A stretch of 64,000 nt of DNA from Marispirochaeta sp964554875 (lineage in GTDB: Bacteria > Spirochaetota > Spirochaetia > JC444 > Marispirochaetaceae): NCBI GenBank assembly GCA_964554875.1, contig CAZKQJ010000006.1, positions 62,001 through 126,000 on the forward strand, in the 5' to 3' direction. Position numbers and translations under genes: made by a program. This document shows, piece after piece, positions 42,699 to 51,450 of this stretch (position 1 is its first letter; every line of letters starts with the position of its first letter). The notes under the pieces are model-generated. The model saw nothing but the letters and a program-made list of their open reading frames with translations. It was not told the origin of the DNA and searched no databases.

Positions 42699-43403
42699 CT
42701 ATTTTACGGTCTTACTCTTGTCAAGTACGTAGGCAACTCGTTTGCCGCCCTTGACGTCTGATTTTACCAGCTGCTGCTTGCTGATCAGACCGTTTTCGAA
42801 GTGCCGTTCGAGATCCCGCTGATAATCAAGAATTTTCGCTATATAGTCCAGAGTCATGCGCGGGGTTCCCCGTTCCGTTACCCGGGTTCTTCCTGCATTA
42901 TACATGGCCAGAGCCACAACCAGGTTCTTTCCCTCATCCAGGCAGTAACGAAGATAGGCCACCCCGTGCTGCGTGTTGACGACGGGATCAAAGAAATCAG
43001 CTTCCGTTAGATCCGGAAAGGAACGGTTGTTCAACTGAAACAGACCGCGGTCGATGGAGGTGCTGTTACGGTTGACTGCCCTGGGTCTGAAGCTGCTTTC
43101 GGCATACACCAGGGAAAAGGCCAGCGAAGGGGGAACCTCGTAACGGTTCGAATAATGCAGAATCAGCTCTGCGATCTCCCGGGAACCGGCAACCTGGGAA
43201 TAGAAATCGATAACCCGATCGCGGCTTTCCGGGCGCCGGTAAAGTTCGAGCCCGATATCCTGCTCCGGCCCCAGCGAAATAGCTGTTTCGACATATTCCA
43301 GTATTTCCTCTTCAGCGCTGCCCCCTTGAGCAAAGACAAGGGCCAGAAGAGGAATCGACAGGGCGAGAACGCTAAATAATCCAATAACTCTAATTCCATT
43401 CAT
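42699..43403 (-). CDS. Lytic transglycosylase (SLT domain)
   Basis: A 234-residue exported muramidase-like enzyme that cleaves peptidoglycan to anhydromuropeptides. After an N-terminal signal/anchor (about 5-26) the SLT domain shows the catalytic Glu in VYAESSFRPRAV, GLFQLNNRSF, and LAMYNAG. The C-terminal ~50 residues are basic and of unknown role. The start at 43403 was chosen since the signal peptide begins there; there is no ribosome site. A promoter lies 12 bases upstream. Confidence 0.88.
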   Translation of the reverse strand: MNGIRVIGLFSVLALSIPLLALVFAQGGSAEEEILEYVETAISLGPEQDIGLELYRRPESRDRVIDFYSQVAGSREIAELILHYSNRYEVPPSLAFSLVYAESSFRPRAVNRNSTSIDRGLFQLNNRSFPDLTEADFFDPVVNTQHGVAYLRYCLDEGKNLVVALAMYNAGRTRVTERGTPRMTLDYIAKILDYQRDLERHFENGLISKQQLVKSDVKGGKRVAYVLDKSKTVK

Positions 43404-43415
43404 ATGCTTTAATGT

Positions 43416-43445
43416 AAGATAGTCAGTTCTGTGGTTCAGGGTCAA
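43416..43445 (-). promoter_or_regulatory. Sigma70 promoter of the transglycosylase gene
   Basis: On the minus strand TTGACC (43445-43440), 18-base spacer, TATCTT (43421-43416), 12 bases before the ATG. The leader would be about 5 bases. Confidence 0.5.
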
Positions 43446-43461
43446 GACCTGAGCTCAGGAC

Positions 43462-44070
43462 TCAAGATTCCTGCCGGCAGATAAGGGTAAAATCATTGGA
43501 CAAATACCCTGATTCTATTTCTACACGCGGATACAGGCCTCCGGCCCTCTTGAGTACGCTTTCAGGATCAAAATAATGGTATCTGTCCTGCTGGTCCCGG
43601 GAGACAATGGAGAGAAGATTGATTACCACGGTTTCGGTGGTCAGCTCCTGCAGACGCTTCAGATAATCGTCCAGCAGTTTTTCATTATTCCCGGTTTCAA
43701 GATTGAATATGCCCGAACAGAAGGCGATCTGAAACCGCTCGTCACCGAAGGGGTTCTCCCGGAGCAGATCGGCCTGGATAAAACGTCCCGGCGGACAGCG
43801 TCTTCTGGCCTCCAGAATCATCTTCTCCAGGATATCGACACCGGTATACGAAGCTTCGATTCCCCTCTGCTGAAGGTAGGAACAGAGGTCTCCCACACCA
43901 CAGCCCAGGTCCAGAAGGCTTTTTCCGGAGATGTCGATCCTCCTGGCCAGCACTTCAAAACGGCAGAACTGACTCTCCTGATCCTCCCAGTCAAGGATCT
44001 CATAGCCCATGCTTTCCGGACGTATTCGAGGCTCGTAGTGTTCCTTCAGACGACGCAGTGAATCTTTCAT
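43462..44070 (-). CDS. Class I SAM-dependent methyltransferase
   Basis: A 202-residue cytoplasmic methyltransferase. Motif I LLDLGCGVGDLCSYL is at about 63-77, followed by YTGVDILEKMI and RFIQADLLRENPF. The substrate is not predictable; the closest look is of generic SAM methyltransferases in spirochaetes. GGAG lies 6 bases before the ATG at 44070, which decides against the longer frame. Confidence 0.82.
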   Translation of the reverse strand: MKDSLRRLKEHYEPRIRPESMGYEILDWEDQESQFCRFEVLARRIDISGKSLLDLGCGVGDLCSYLQQRGIEASYTGVDILEKMILEARRRCPPGRFIQADLLRENPFGDERFQIAFCSGIFNLETGNNEKLLDDYLKRLQELTTETVVINLLSIVSRDQQDRYHYFDPESVLKRAGGLYPRVEIESGYLSNDFTLICRQES

Positions 44071-44140
44071 AGGAAGCTCCAGAGTATGAATCGCCGGCCA
44101 GGCTGTCAAGAGCGGCAAAAAGTCACGTCAGAATAATTAC

Positions 44141-44169
44141 TTGACCACGCTGGAGCTTTTGTTTACCCT
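44141..44169 (+). promoter_or_regulatory. Possible sigma70 promoter of the response regulator
   Basis: TTGACC (44141-44146), 17-base spacer, TACCCT (44164-44169). The predicted leader is about 85 bases and ends in AAGGAG. Confidence 0.4.
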
Positions 44170-44260
44170 AGCCTGACGAAGGTCTGCACATAGCCGGGTA
44201 ACGCACAAAGAGCCGACCGGCTTCTGCGTTTATACCATCACCGGTTCAAGGAGCAGCAGG

Positions 44261-44617
44261 GTGACAACAAAACGTGTTCTTTATGCGGAAGATGAGTTCA
44301 CCAATCGCAAACTGCTTGAAATGAAGCTGAAGAATCATGGCATCAGTTGCGATCTGGCTCATGACGGAGTTCAGGCATTGGAACTTTTTCAGAACAACTC
44401 CTACAACCTGGTCATTCTTGATCAGTACATGCCCGGCATGAACGGCGATCAGGTAGCGCGGCGTATTCGGGAGACTCATCCTGATCTTCCCCTTATCGCC
44501 ATAACATCCGACGACGGGGAGATCGAACGATTGAATGCCGCGGGGTTCAACGAAGTATTCATTAAACCCTTACGCGGCCAGCATTATATCGATTCCATCA
44601 AGAATTATCTGACCTGA
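44261..44617 (+). CDS. Single-domain response regulator (CheY-like)
   Basis: A 118-residue receiver domain with no output domain. Acidic pocket EDE near residue 10, phospho-acceptor Asp in LVILDQYMPGMNG, the Thr/Ser switch in IAITSDD and the Lys in FIKPLRG are all present. The start is GTG, 7 bases after AAGGAG. It lies 12 bases before an OppA-like binding protein gene. The cognate kinase is not in the window. Confidence 0.92.
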   Translation: MTTKRVLYAEDEFTNRKLLEMKLKNHGISCDLAHDGVQALELFQNNSYNLVILDQYMPGMNGDQVARRIRETHPDLPLIAITSDDGEIERLNAAGFNEVFIKPLRGQHYIDSIKNYLT

Positions 44618-44629
44618 TAAAGAGAAAGC

Positions 44630-46210
44630 ATGAAAAAATACATAAGTTTGATTGTCGCCCTGACCAGCCTTGCCCTCAGCGCAGAGAGTATCAGCGTAAG
44701 CTTCGGTTCCACAACCATAGCCCTGGACCCGCATCATTCCTATTCCGCCACCGAAGCCCAGCTTTACACCGCCCTCTACGAGGGATTGTATACCTATCAT
44801 CCCCTGACCCTGGAACCGGTCCCCGGGGTAGCCCGGGACTTTGAGGTTTCCGAAGACGGCCTGGTATACCGCTTTTATCTCCGCCCCAATGCGTATTACT
44901 GGAACGGAGACCGGGTTACCGCAGAGGACTTCAGGGAGTCGTGGCTGCTCCACCTGAATCCGGAAGACAAGGCGGAGTATACCTTTCTGCTGGACATTAT
45001 AAAGGGTGCCAGGGCGTATCGTACCGGCTCCGGCGAACGGGAGGATGTGGGCATCACCGTGCCCGAAGAGGGGGTTCTCGAGGTCACCCTGAATCATCCG
45101 GCATCCCACTTTTTAAAGATCCTGTGCCATCACAGCTTTTCTCCCGTCCATTCCGCCTTCAGGGAGAACCCGGACTGGGAAAACGCGCCGTCGGTAATCG
45201 GTAACGGCCCCTTTATGCTCTATTCCCGGAGTCCCGAAAAGTATATCCTGAGAAAAAACCAGTATTACTGGGATCGCAAGAATGTCCGAAGCGATGAGAT
45301 AATCTTCCTGTTGAGCGACGATTACGAACATCTTACGGACCTTTTTAACGCCAAAGAGATTCTCTGGGCTTCGGGGAACATCCTCTATGACAAGCTGGAC
45401 GACACTTCCACCCTGCAGGTGTTTCACCAGTTCGCCACCACCTACTTTTACTTTGTCTGCGACGAGGAGCCCTGGGAGGACCACCGGATACGACAAGCCC
45501 TGCTGCTCCTCGTTCCCTGGGAGGAGCTGCGAACGGAGGAGCGCTACGCGGTTCCCACCTTCAGGGCGGTCCCGCAAATCTCGGGATACCCGGAGGTACG
45601 GGGTATCAACACCAGGAACCGTGAAAAGGCTCTGAAACTGCTTGAGGAGGCTGGCTATCCGGAAGGAAGGGGGCTTCCTCAGCCGGTATTCAAGATTCCT
45701 GAAAGCCAGGAGGTCCGGGAACTGGCTGCAGCCATGGCGACAGCCTGGAGAGATGAACTGGGAGTGGAAGCACAATTCAGCGTCGTGCCCTACAGAGACT
45801 ACTATAACTCCATAGAAACCAGGGATTACACCATCGGTCTTATGAGCTGGATCGGGGACTACGCCGACCCCCTGGCTTTTCTGCAAATGTGGGTCAGCGA
45901 CTCCAATCTTAACAAGGGGGGCTATTCAAATCCTGATTACGACAATCTTATCGAAGAGGCCATGTCCCTCTCCGGCAGGGAGCGCTACGGCCGAATGGCG
46001 GAAGCCGAGGGGCTGATCCTTGAAGAAGGCGGCATAATCCCCTACAAGCATTCCCCTTCCTACAATTTTGTTCATGCCGAGGTCCTCGGCGGATGGCTTC
46101 CCAATCCCCTGGATATCCACCCCTTCAAGTACCTGCGCTATTCCAGGCCGCCTCTGCCCGCCCGTATCGTACAGGGAGGACCCGGATCAAAGCATATTCT
46201 CGATAGGTAA
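44630..46210 (+). CDS. Peptide ABC transporter substrate-binding protein (OppA/SBP_bac_5)
   Basis: A 526-residue periplasmic receptor with a short signal peptide (cleaved near ALSAES). It is collinear with OppA/DppA: YEGLYTYHPLTLEPVPGVARDFEVSEDGLVYRF-type start region, LRPNAYYWNGDRVTAEDF, NGPFMLYSRSPEKYILRKN and GDYADPLAFLQMW. It probably binds oligopeptides. No permease or ATPase genes are nearby, so it must use a system encoded elsewhere or act as a sensor with the response regulator just upstream. Its last 24 bases overlap the convergent phospholipase D-like gene. Confidence 0.9.
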   Translation: MKKYISLIVALTSLALSAESISVSFGSTTIALDPHHSYSATEAQLYTALYEGLYTYHPLTLEPVPGVARDFEVSEDGLVYRFYLRPNAYYWNGDRVTAEDFRESWLLHLNPEDKAEYTFLLDIIKGARAYRTGSGEREDVGITVPEEGVLEVTLNHPASHFLKILCHHSFSPVHSAFRENPDWENAPSVIGNGPFMLYSRSPEKYILRKNQYYWDRKNVRSDEIIFLLSDDYEHLTDLFNAKEILWASGNILYDKLDDTSTLQVFHQFATTYFYFVCDEEPWEDHRIRQALLLLVPWEELRTEERYAVPTFRAVPQISGYPEVRGINTRNREKALKLLEEAGYPEGRGLPQPVFKIPESQEVRELAAAMATAWRDELGVEAQFSVVPYRDYYNSIETRDYTIGLMSWIGDYADPLAFLQMWVSDSNLNKGGYSNPDYDNLIEEAMSLSGRERYGRMAEAEGLILEEGGIIPYKHSPSYNFVHAEVLGGWLPNPLDIHPFKYLRYSRPPLPARIVQGGPGSKHILDR

Positions 46211-47731
46211 AAGCCGGTACATGAATTCGGAGATTCGCTGAAATACCGAGCGGGCAGGAGCCGTTTTTCTTACAGCATCCTGTGTTTTCCATCGGATTCT
46301 GCCGTCCTCAAGGACCAGCCTCCAGGATTCCTCCGGAACCATAAAGGACTCAAGCAGACTGCGCAGGCTGTCAGCAAACTGCTTTGATTCAACAATAAGT
46401 CCGTTTTCGGTATTGATCCTCATAGCCCGGTGATCGAGATTCAGGGAACCTACATACGACCGCGACTCTCCGGCGACGACCGCCTTCATGTGCATGCTAA
46501 TAAAGCCGGCGCCGTTGTCTGCCGTTTCCGCAAGCTCCCGCCCGCCGCCCCGGGGGTCCTTTCGGTATTCAAAGACCTCAATCCCGCTTTCAAGAATTGT
46601 TCTACGATACTTTCTATAATGACTGTGTACGGCCGTATGATTGATCGACCCCAGGGAGGGTACAAGCAGACGCATCCGCGTACCCTGTTCTGCTATCCCG
46701 GCAAAATTGTGAATTCCCTCAAGGCCGGGAATAAAATAGGGGGTGGACATTATGATATCGCCGGAGCCGTTACCAATCAGGTCAACAAGGGATTCCGTTA
46801 CCTCCCGGCCGTCATCGTCATAGGGATGATCGGAAACAAAGCGCACGCTGGCGGGAATAAAGCGTGTATATCGTTCATGAAAGAAGGGGATCCATGAGCA
46901 GGGAGTAAATCTTTCTTCGCTCAGGATGGTATCCTCCAGAACCTCTGTCCCGTAGACTGTGCGCAATTCATCAAGATACTCAACGGAACCCCGCTTATGA
47001 AGCCGGACACCGGGAAAAGAGGCAGGACTGTTCCAGAAGAGATCAAAGGAGGCTGCCATGTCATCGACACTTTCTCCAACCGCGAGAACATCCAGATCCA
47101 GAAAATTATAGTCTGTCGCAAGACCAAAGTAGTTGTCGCCAATATTTCGTCCGCCGATCAGCGCCGCTCTTCCGTCGGCAATAAAAAGTTTATTATGCAT
47201 ACGACGGTTCAAGCGTCTGACTTCCAGCATAAAACGAAAGGCTGCACCGGCGTCGGTGCTCCGTGAAGGATTGGGATTAAAAATGCGGATTTCCAGGTTA
47301 GGGTGCTTGCTCAGGGAAGCCACAGCAAGATCAGGATGGCTGGTAAAAATATCGTCAACGAGTATCCGTACCTTCACGCCGCGGTCTGCCGCCAGAATGA
47401 GGCGGTGCATCAGCATTCTGCTTGTTCGGTCATCATCCCAGAGAAAATACTGGATATCCAGGGATTTTTCCGCCGAGTCGGCCAGGGCAAGACGCCAAAG
47501 CAGGGCTTCATCGTTTTCCGGGACCAGCAGCAGTGCCGAGAGCCCAGGCTCAATGTCCTCTTCGATTTTTCTCGAAAAGTCCCGCAGGGCCCCGTTCTGT
47601 GCCGGCTGCAGTCGGAAATCCAGGCTCCGTGTATCATAGGCAGAATAATCCAGAGTAGTGCACGAGGCTGCCATAATAAGCATGAGCAGAGGGACCGCCA
47701 GACTGAAACGAAGCGCAAGCTTTTTTCTCAA
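46187..47731 (-). CDS. Phospholipase D/cardiolipin synthase-like lipoprotein
   Basis: A 514-residue exported protein. The lipobox is MAASC (C24). Two PLD domains follow: the first HKD motif is complete (HNKLFIADGRAALIGGRNIGD region), the second reads HMKAVVAGES with Gly in place of the usual Asp, then YVGSLNLDHRA. Periplasmic PLD-family lipoproteins of this layout act in phospholipid turnover or transfer; the exact reaction is open. It overlaps the end of malQ by 4 bases and is probably translated from the same message. Confidence 0.87.
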   Translation of the reverse strand: MRKKLALRFSLAVPLLMLIMAASCTTLDYSAYDTRSLDFRLQPAQNGALRDFSRKIEEDIEPGLSALLLVPENDEALLWRLALADSAEKSLDIQYFLWDDDRTSRMLMHRLILAADRGVKVRILVDDIFTSHPDLAVASLSKHPNLEIRIFNPNPSRSTDAGAAFRFMLEVRRLNRRMHNKLFIADGRAALIGGRNIGDNYFGLATDYNFLDLDVLAVGESVDDMAASFDLFWNSPASFPGVRLHKRGSVEYLDELRTVYGTEVLEDTILSEERFTPCSWIPFFHERYTRFIPASVRFVSDHPYDDDGREVTESLVDLIGNGSGDIIMSTPYFIPGLEGIHNFAGIAEQGTRMRLLVPSLGSINHTAVHSHYRKYRRTILESGIEVFEYRKDPRGGGRELAETADNGAGFISMHMKAVVAGESRSYVGSLNLDHRAMRINTENGLIVESKQFADSLRSLLESFMVPEESWRLVLEDGRIRWKTQDAVRKTAPARSVFQRISEFMYRLLPIENML

Positions 47732-49284
47732 GTAGCAGACTCCGGAAGACGGCCGTACAGGGTGTTCATCTCCCGCAGCCGTGAGGAGATCAGGTCGTTC
47801 AGGTCTTCCGGCCGGTGCCGATAGGCCCAGTTCTGCGGTCCAACCGTAGAGGGTGTATTCATGCGATACTCCGTGCCCAGGGATAAAAGATCCTGAAAGG
47901 GGATCACAGCGAAACCCGCGGTTGAGGAGAGGGCCATGCGGATAAAGTCCCAGACAATATCGTGGTCATCCCTGGCAAGGTAGCGGCGTACAAGGTCCTG
48001 AATCCGTCCGTCCATGGAATAGTACCACCCGGCGGTAGTATCGTTGTCGTGGGTACCGGTATAGACAACCGTATTGGTGTCGTAGTTATGGGGCAGGAAG
48101 TGGTGTTCTGCATTGAAGCCCCGCTGCAGGTCAAACTCAAAACCGAACTGCAGAACCCGCATTCCGGGAAATTCAAGGTCCTGGCGCAGCTTTATTACCT
48201 CCGGGGTAATTACCCCCAGGTCCTCGGCAATGATGGGAAGACGTCCCAGCCGGTGTTTCAGTTCCCGGAACATCTGGAGGCCCGGAGCTTTGATCCACGT
48301 ACCGTCAACAGCCGTCTTTGCATCAGCGGGAATGCTCCAGTAGGCTTCAAAGCCCCGAAAATGGTCAATCCGGACCCAGTCGACCTGTTTGAGGGTATAT
48401 TCAATGCGCCGGATCCACCAGGAGTAGCTGTCCCGGTCCAGGGCCTCCCAGTCATACACGGGGTTGCCCCATAGTTGACCCGTGGCGCTGAAATAGTCGG
48501 GGGGTACACCGGCCTGGGCTGAAAGACGCCCATCATCATCAATCTGAAAAAATTCCCGCCAGGCCCAGACATCTGCGGAATCCGGGGCGACAAAGATCGG
48601 AATATCACCGACAAAGCGTATTCCCTGTTCGGCGGCATAACTTTTGAGGCGACGCCACTGACGGTAAAAGAGAAACTGGATTACCTTTCTTATCTCCGTT
48701 TCTCCATGCAGTTTTTCAGTCCAGCGGGCAATGGCTTCCGGTTCCCGAAGGGCGATGTCCCTGTCCCAGCGGCTGTTTATTAGAGGTCCTTTTTTTGATG
48801 ACCGGGGTCTCCGGTTTTTGAAATAGTCCTGCAAAGCGGCGTACAGGGCATAGTCGTCAAGCCACCAGGACTCCTCGCGGCAGAAATTCTCAAAGGCTTT
48901 GCCGTCGGATTCGGAGTTTCCGGAAAGAAAAGTGCCGGCAGCTTTGCGAACCAGACCGGTTTTCCAGGGGACAAGCAGGCCGTAGTCAACCCGATCCTGG
49001 GGAAAATCCGGCATGCCTTTCAGATCGGCGGAAGAAAGGAGCCCCTCTTCCATCAGGATATCGGGACTGATCAGCATCGGATTCCCCGCAAAGCTGGAAA
49101 CCGATGCGTAGGGGCTGTTGCCAAACCCAGTCGGGCCCAGGGGAAGGATCTGCCAGAGACTCATACCGCAGCGGGTCAGAAAATCGACAAATCGATAAGC
49201 CCCCTGCCCGAGATCGCCGATTCCGTAGGGGCCGGAGAGAGATGTAGGATGAAGAAGAATCCCTGCAGAACGCCGGTGAATCAT
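47728..49284 (-). CDS. malQ: 4-alpha-glucanotransferase (amylomaltase)
   Basis: A 518-residue GH77 enzyme that transfers alpha-1,4-glucan segments in maltodextrin and glycogen metabolism. Length and motifs fit: RSAGILLHPTSLSGPYGIGDLG at the start, VDWVRIDHFRGFEAYW with the nucleophilic Asp, IAEDLGVITPEV with the acid/base Glu, and VYTGTHDNDTTAGWY. AAGGAG lies upstream of the ATG. The PLD-like gene follows with a 4-base overlap, an unusual partner. Confidence 0.95.
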   Translation of the reverse strand: MIHRRSAGILLHPTSLSGPYGIGDLGQGAYRFVDFLTRCGMSLWQILPLGPTGFGNSPYASVSSFAGNPMLISPDILMEEGLLSSADLKGMPDFPQDRVDYGLLVPWKTGLVRKAAGTFLSGNSESDGKAFENFCREESWWLDDYALYAALQDYFKNRRPRSSKKGPLINSRWDRDIALREPEAIARWTEKLHGETEIRKVIQFLFYRQWRRLKSYAAEQGIRFVGDIPIFVAPDSADVWAWREFFQIDDDGRLSAQAGVPPDYFSATGQLWGNPVYDWEALDRDSYSWWIRRIEYTLKQVDWVRIDHFRGFEAYWSIPADAKTAVDGTWIKAPGLQMFRELKHRLGRLPIIAEDLGVITPEVIKLRQDLEFPGMRVLQFGFEFDLQRGFNAEHHFLPHNYDTNTVVYTGTHDNDTTAGWYYSMDGRIQDLVRRYLARDDHDIVWDFIRMALSSTAGFAVIPFQDLLSLGTEYRMNTPSTVGPQNWAYRHRPEDLNDLISSRLREMNTLYGRLPESAT

Positions 49285-49380
49285 ACTTTTCTATTGCTCC
49301 TTGCTCTCGATACTTATCACAGCTACTCAAGGTACTTCAAGATGCGCCGGCGCTTCAAGACAGTCAAAAAAGAGGCAGCA

Positions 49381-50748
49381 TCACTCCGGTTTTTTCAGGT
49401 TATTGAATAAAAAGGGTACCAGCTCCGCAAGCGTGGGATGAGGAATAACTGTCTCCTGCAGCCTGGTATAGGGAATCCCCGCCTGGATCGCCAGGGCGAG
49501 CAGAGCGATTACCTCATCCCCGCCTGTACCGAATATGGTGGCCCCCAGGATTTTACCGCTCCCTGATTCGGTGACAACCTGCATGACTCCGCCGGTCTCG
49601 CTCTTTTCCTTTGCCCGGCTGACGGAACTCATGGGCATTTCCGCCGTCATATATTCGAGGCCGCGGCGCTCCGCAGCAGCCCTGTTCAACCCGACTCTGG
49701 CCAGGGGCGGATCGATGTACATGGCGTAGATAAGATTCCGATCGCCAATTTTTCTCCCGCCTCCACGAAGGTAATGGTCCAGAAAAACCTGCCCGTCGTG
49801 GACCGATGTATGGGTAAAGGCACCCCTTCCGTTAACATCCCCCAGAGCGTAGATGTGGTCACGACTGCTGCGTCCATAATCGTCCACCTGGATATATCCG
49901 TCTTGGTTCCTGCGGACCCCCGCAGCTTCAAGATTCAGTCCCTCGACGGCAGGCTTCCTTCCAGCGGCCACGAGCAGATGGCTGCCGGAAATCTCCTTTT
50001 CCTCATTCCTCTTTCTGTAGCGGACACGGACTTCCCCCTTGTCGGACCATACAGAAATGACCTCAGTCTCCAGGTGGAATTCCATCCCCTCCTCCTCGAG
50101 CAGCTCCTGCGCAAGTCTGCTGATATCGGGATCTTCACGGAAGATTATGCGGTCTCCCCGTTCCAGTACCGTCACCCTGCTTCCAAAGCGCCGGAAGGCC
50201 TGGCCGAATTCCAGACCGATATAGGATCCCCCCAGTACAAGAAGGTGTTCCGGAAGCTCGGTCAGATCCAGGATTTTTTTATTATCCAGCCAGGGGACGG
50301 AATCAATACCCGGAATCCCGGGAGTACGGGCCGTCGCACCGGCGTGAATGATAATCGTCTCTGCCCGTATCAGCTCGTCCCCCGCCCGTACCGTATATTC
50401 ATCGACAAAACTGCCGGAAAAGGGATAAAAATCCGTCACCTCTTCAAGCCATTTTTGAAAGCCCCGGCTGGCATCATTCCGTATTGAATTTACCCTCTCC
50501 ATGACCCTGGAAAAATCAGTAGTTCCAGGCCCGGTTTCGATGCCGAACTCTTTTGCTCGCTGGACCATACGGGCGGCCCTGGCGCTTGCCACCAGGGTCT
50601 TGGTCGGGGTACAGCCCCAGTTGACGCAGGATCCTCCCACACGGTCCCGCTCGATAACCGCGATGCGCTTGCCGGCATTCAGGAGTTCCGGAAGAATGGT
50701 ACCCGTAGCCTGACCGGTACCGATAATAATTACATCGTACTCTTTCAT
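49381..50748 (-). CDS. Pyridine nucleotide-disulfide oxidoreductase (mercuric reductase-like)
   Basis: A 455-residue flavoprotein. The FAD site is IIIGTGQATGT at the N-terminus, the redox pair lies in GGSCVNWGCTPTK, the NAD(P)H site is LVLGGSYIGLEFGQA, and the dimer domain ends with PHPTLAELVPF. There is no heavy-metal domain and no C-terminal Cys pair, so mercury reduction is unlikely; it belongs to the MerA-like group of unknown substrate (small disulfides or quinones). AAGGAG precedes the start. Monocistronic, with a terminator just before it. Confidence 0.9.
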   Translation of the reverse strand: MKEYDVIIIGTGQATGTILPELLNAGKRIAVIERDRVGGSCVNWGCTPTKTLVASARAARMVQRAKEFGIETGPGTTDFSRVMERVNSIRNDASRGFQKWLEEVTDFYPFSGSFVDEYTVRAGDELIRAETIIIHAGATARTPGIPGIDSVPWLDNKKILDLTELPEHLLVLGGSYIGLEFGQAFRRFGSRVTVLERGDRIIFREDPDISRLAQELLEEEGMEFHLETEVISVWSDKGEVRVRYRKRNEEKEISGSHLLVAAGRKPAVEGLNLEAAGVRRNQDGYIQVDDYGRSSRDHIYALGDVNGRGAFTHTSVHDGQVFLDHYLRGGGRKIGDRNLIYAMYIDPPLARVGLNRAAAERRGLEYMTAEMPMSSVSRAKEKSETGGVMQVVTESGSGKILGATIFGTGGDEVIALLALAIQAGIPYTRLQETVIPHPTLAELVPFLFNNLKKPE

Positions 50749-50765
50749 GGGTATCTCCTTGTCTC

Positions 50766-50790
50766 CAAAAAAATTGAGGGGAACCTCAAT
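50766..50790 (-). terminator. Rho-independent terminator after the flavodoxin-like gene
   Basis: On the minus strand ATTGAGG-TTCC-CCTCAAT is followed by a run of seven T residues counting the stem end. It lies about 60 bases after the flavodoxin-like stop and just before the ribosome site of the oxidoreductase gene. Confidence 0.65.
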
Positions 50791-50851
50791 AAGCTCTTCC
50801 TCATCGCTGTTCCGCCGCAGAGCTGCGGTAGATTCGGCCCGGGACTTTTCT

Positions 50852-51235
50852 TCATTCGGATCCTGATCCGCTTACACCTATAATAACTCCCGAAAGATGC
50901 CGGAGGGGAAAAAGTTCATTATGCCTCCCCATAAAACACACCCTCTCACAAAACGCTCGAGCCTTGGCGTGGACTCCTCCCCAATACTCAGGGGCAGCAA
51001 AAACGACGGCAGAGCTTTGCTTCAGTGCATCAAAAACCTCCGCCAAGCCGTCATTCTTTACACAACAGTTACCGGAAGCACATCCGAGACAGGCATCGCA
51101 GGTTGTCAGCGATAGTTCATTCAAAGCGATTACCCGGGACTCCTGTTCGCAATGATCAGGAAAATACCTCAGGGCTTGTTCAGATATTCCTGCCGTTCTC
51201 CCTGAATGTATGCCGATAATTCCAGAATTATTCAT
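50852..51235 (-). CDS. Short flavodoxin-fold/NADPH-dependent FMN reductase-like protein
   Basis: A 127-residue protein with the start of a flavodoxin-like FMN reductase: GIIGIHSGRTAGISEQAL (phosphate loop), the Cys cluster CDACLGCASGNCC and AVVFAAPEYWGGVHAKARAFCER. Such proteins are usually 180-200 residues; here the frame stops after VIIGVSGSGSE, so the last strands and helix are missing. It may be a truncated gene or a short variant. The start at 51235 was chosen because family similarity begins there. A terminator follows. Confidence 0.6.
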   Translation of the reverse strand: MNNSGIIGIHSGRTAGISEQALRYFPDHCEQESRVIALNELSLTTCDACLGCASGNCCVKNDGLAEVFDALKQSSAVVFAAPEYWGGVHAKARAFCERVCFMGRHNELFPLRHLSGVIIGVSGSGSE

Positions 51236-51367
51236 CAGTCTAAACAATCTCCCCTTTTCCGGCTGTGTCAAGTTTCATCGAGAGGTGATGGCCTTACAAT
51301 ACAGACATGTCCGATGGGTCGGCGGTTAATTACAACTTATTTTATCATGTTTATATAGTTTTTCAAC

Positions 51368-51383
51368 TCAGCTGATCAGCTGA
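51368..51383. promoter_or_regulatory. Perfect 16-bp palindrome upstream of carD
   Basis: TCAGCTGATCAGCTGA is perfectly self-complementary and lies 31 bases before the carD -35 hexamer. A plausible operator or activator site; the protein is unknown. Confidence 0.45.
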
Positions 51384-51414
51384 AACTGGGCAACCGGCAA
51401 AGATCATCTGCCCT

Positions 51415-51443
51415 TTGACTCAGGTGGTGATTTTTTGTATACT
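51415..51443 (+). promoter_or_regulatory. Sigma70 promoter abutting carD
   Basis: TTGACT (51415-51420), exactly 17 bases, TATACT (51438-51443): close to consensus. The carD ATG is the 8th base after the -10, at the expected transcription start, so the mRNA should be leaderless. Confidence 0.75.
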
Positions 51444-51450
51444 AACCGTT

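Noticed and set aside
49381..50748. Mercuric reductase with mercury-resistance operon
   Set aside because: No N-terminal metal domain, no C-terminal Cys pair and no mer genes nearby.
50773..50790. SoxR/MerR-type operator before the disulfide oxidoreductase
   Set aside because: The arms are TTGAGG...CCTCAA, the opposite order to the SoxR site, and a T-run follows, so a terminator explains it better.
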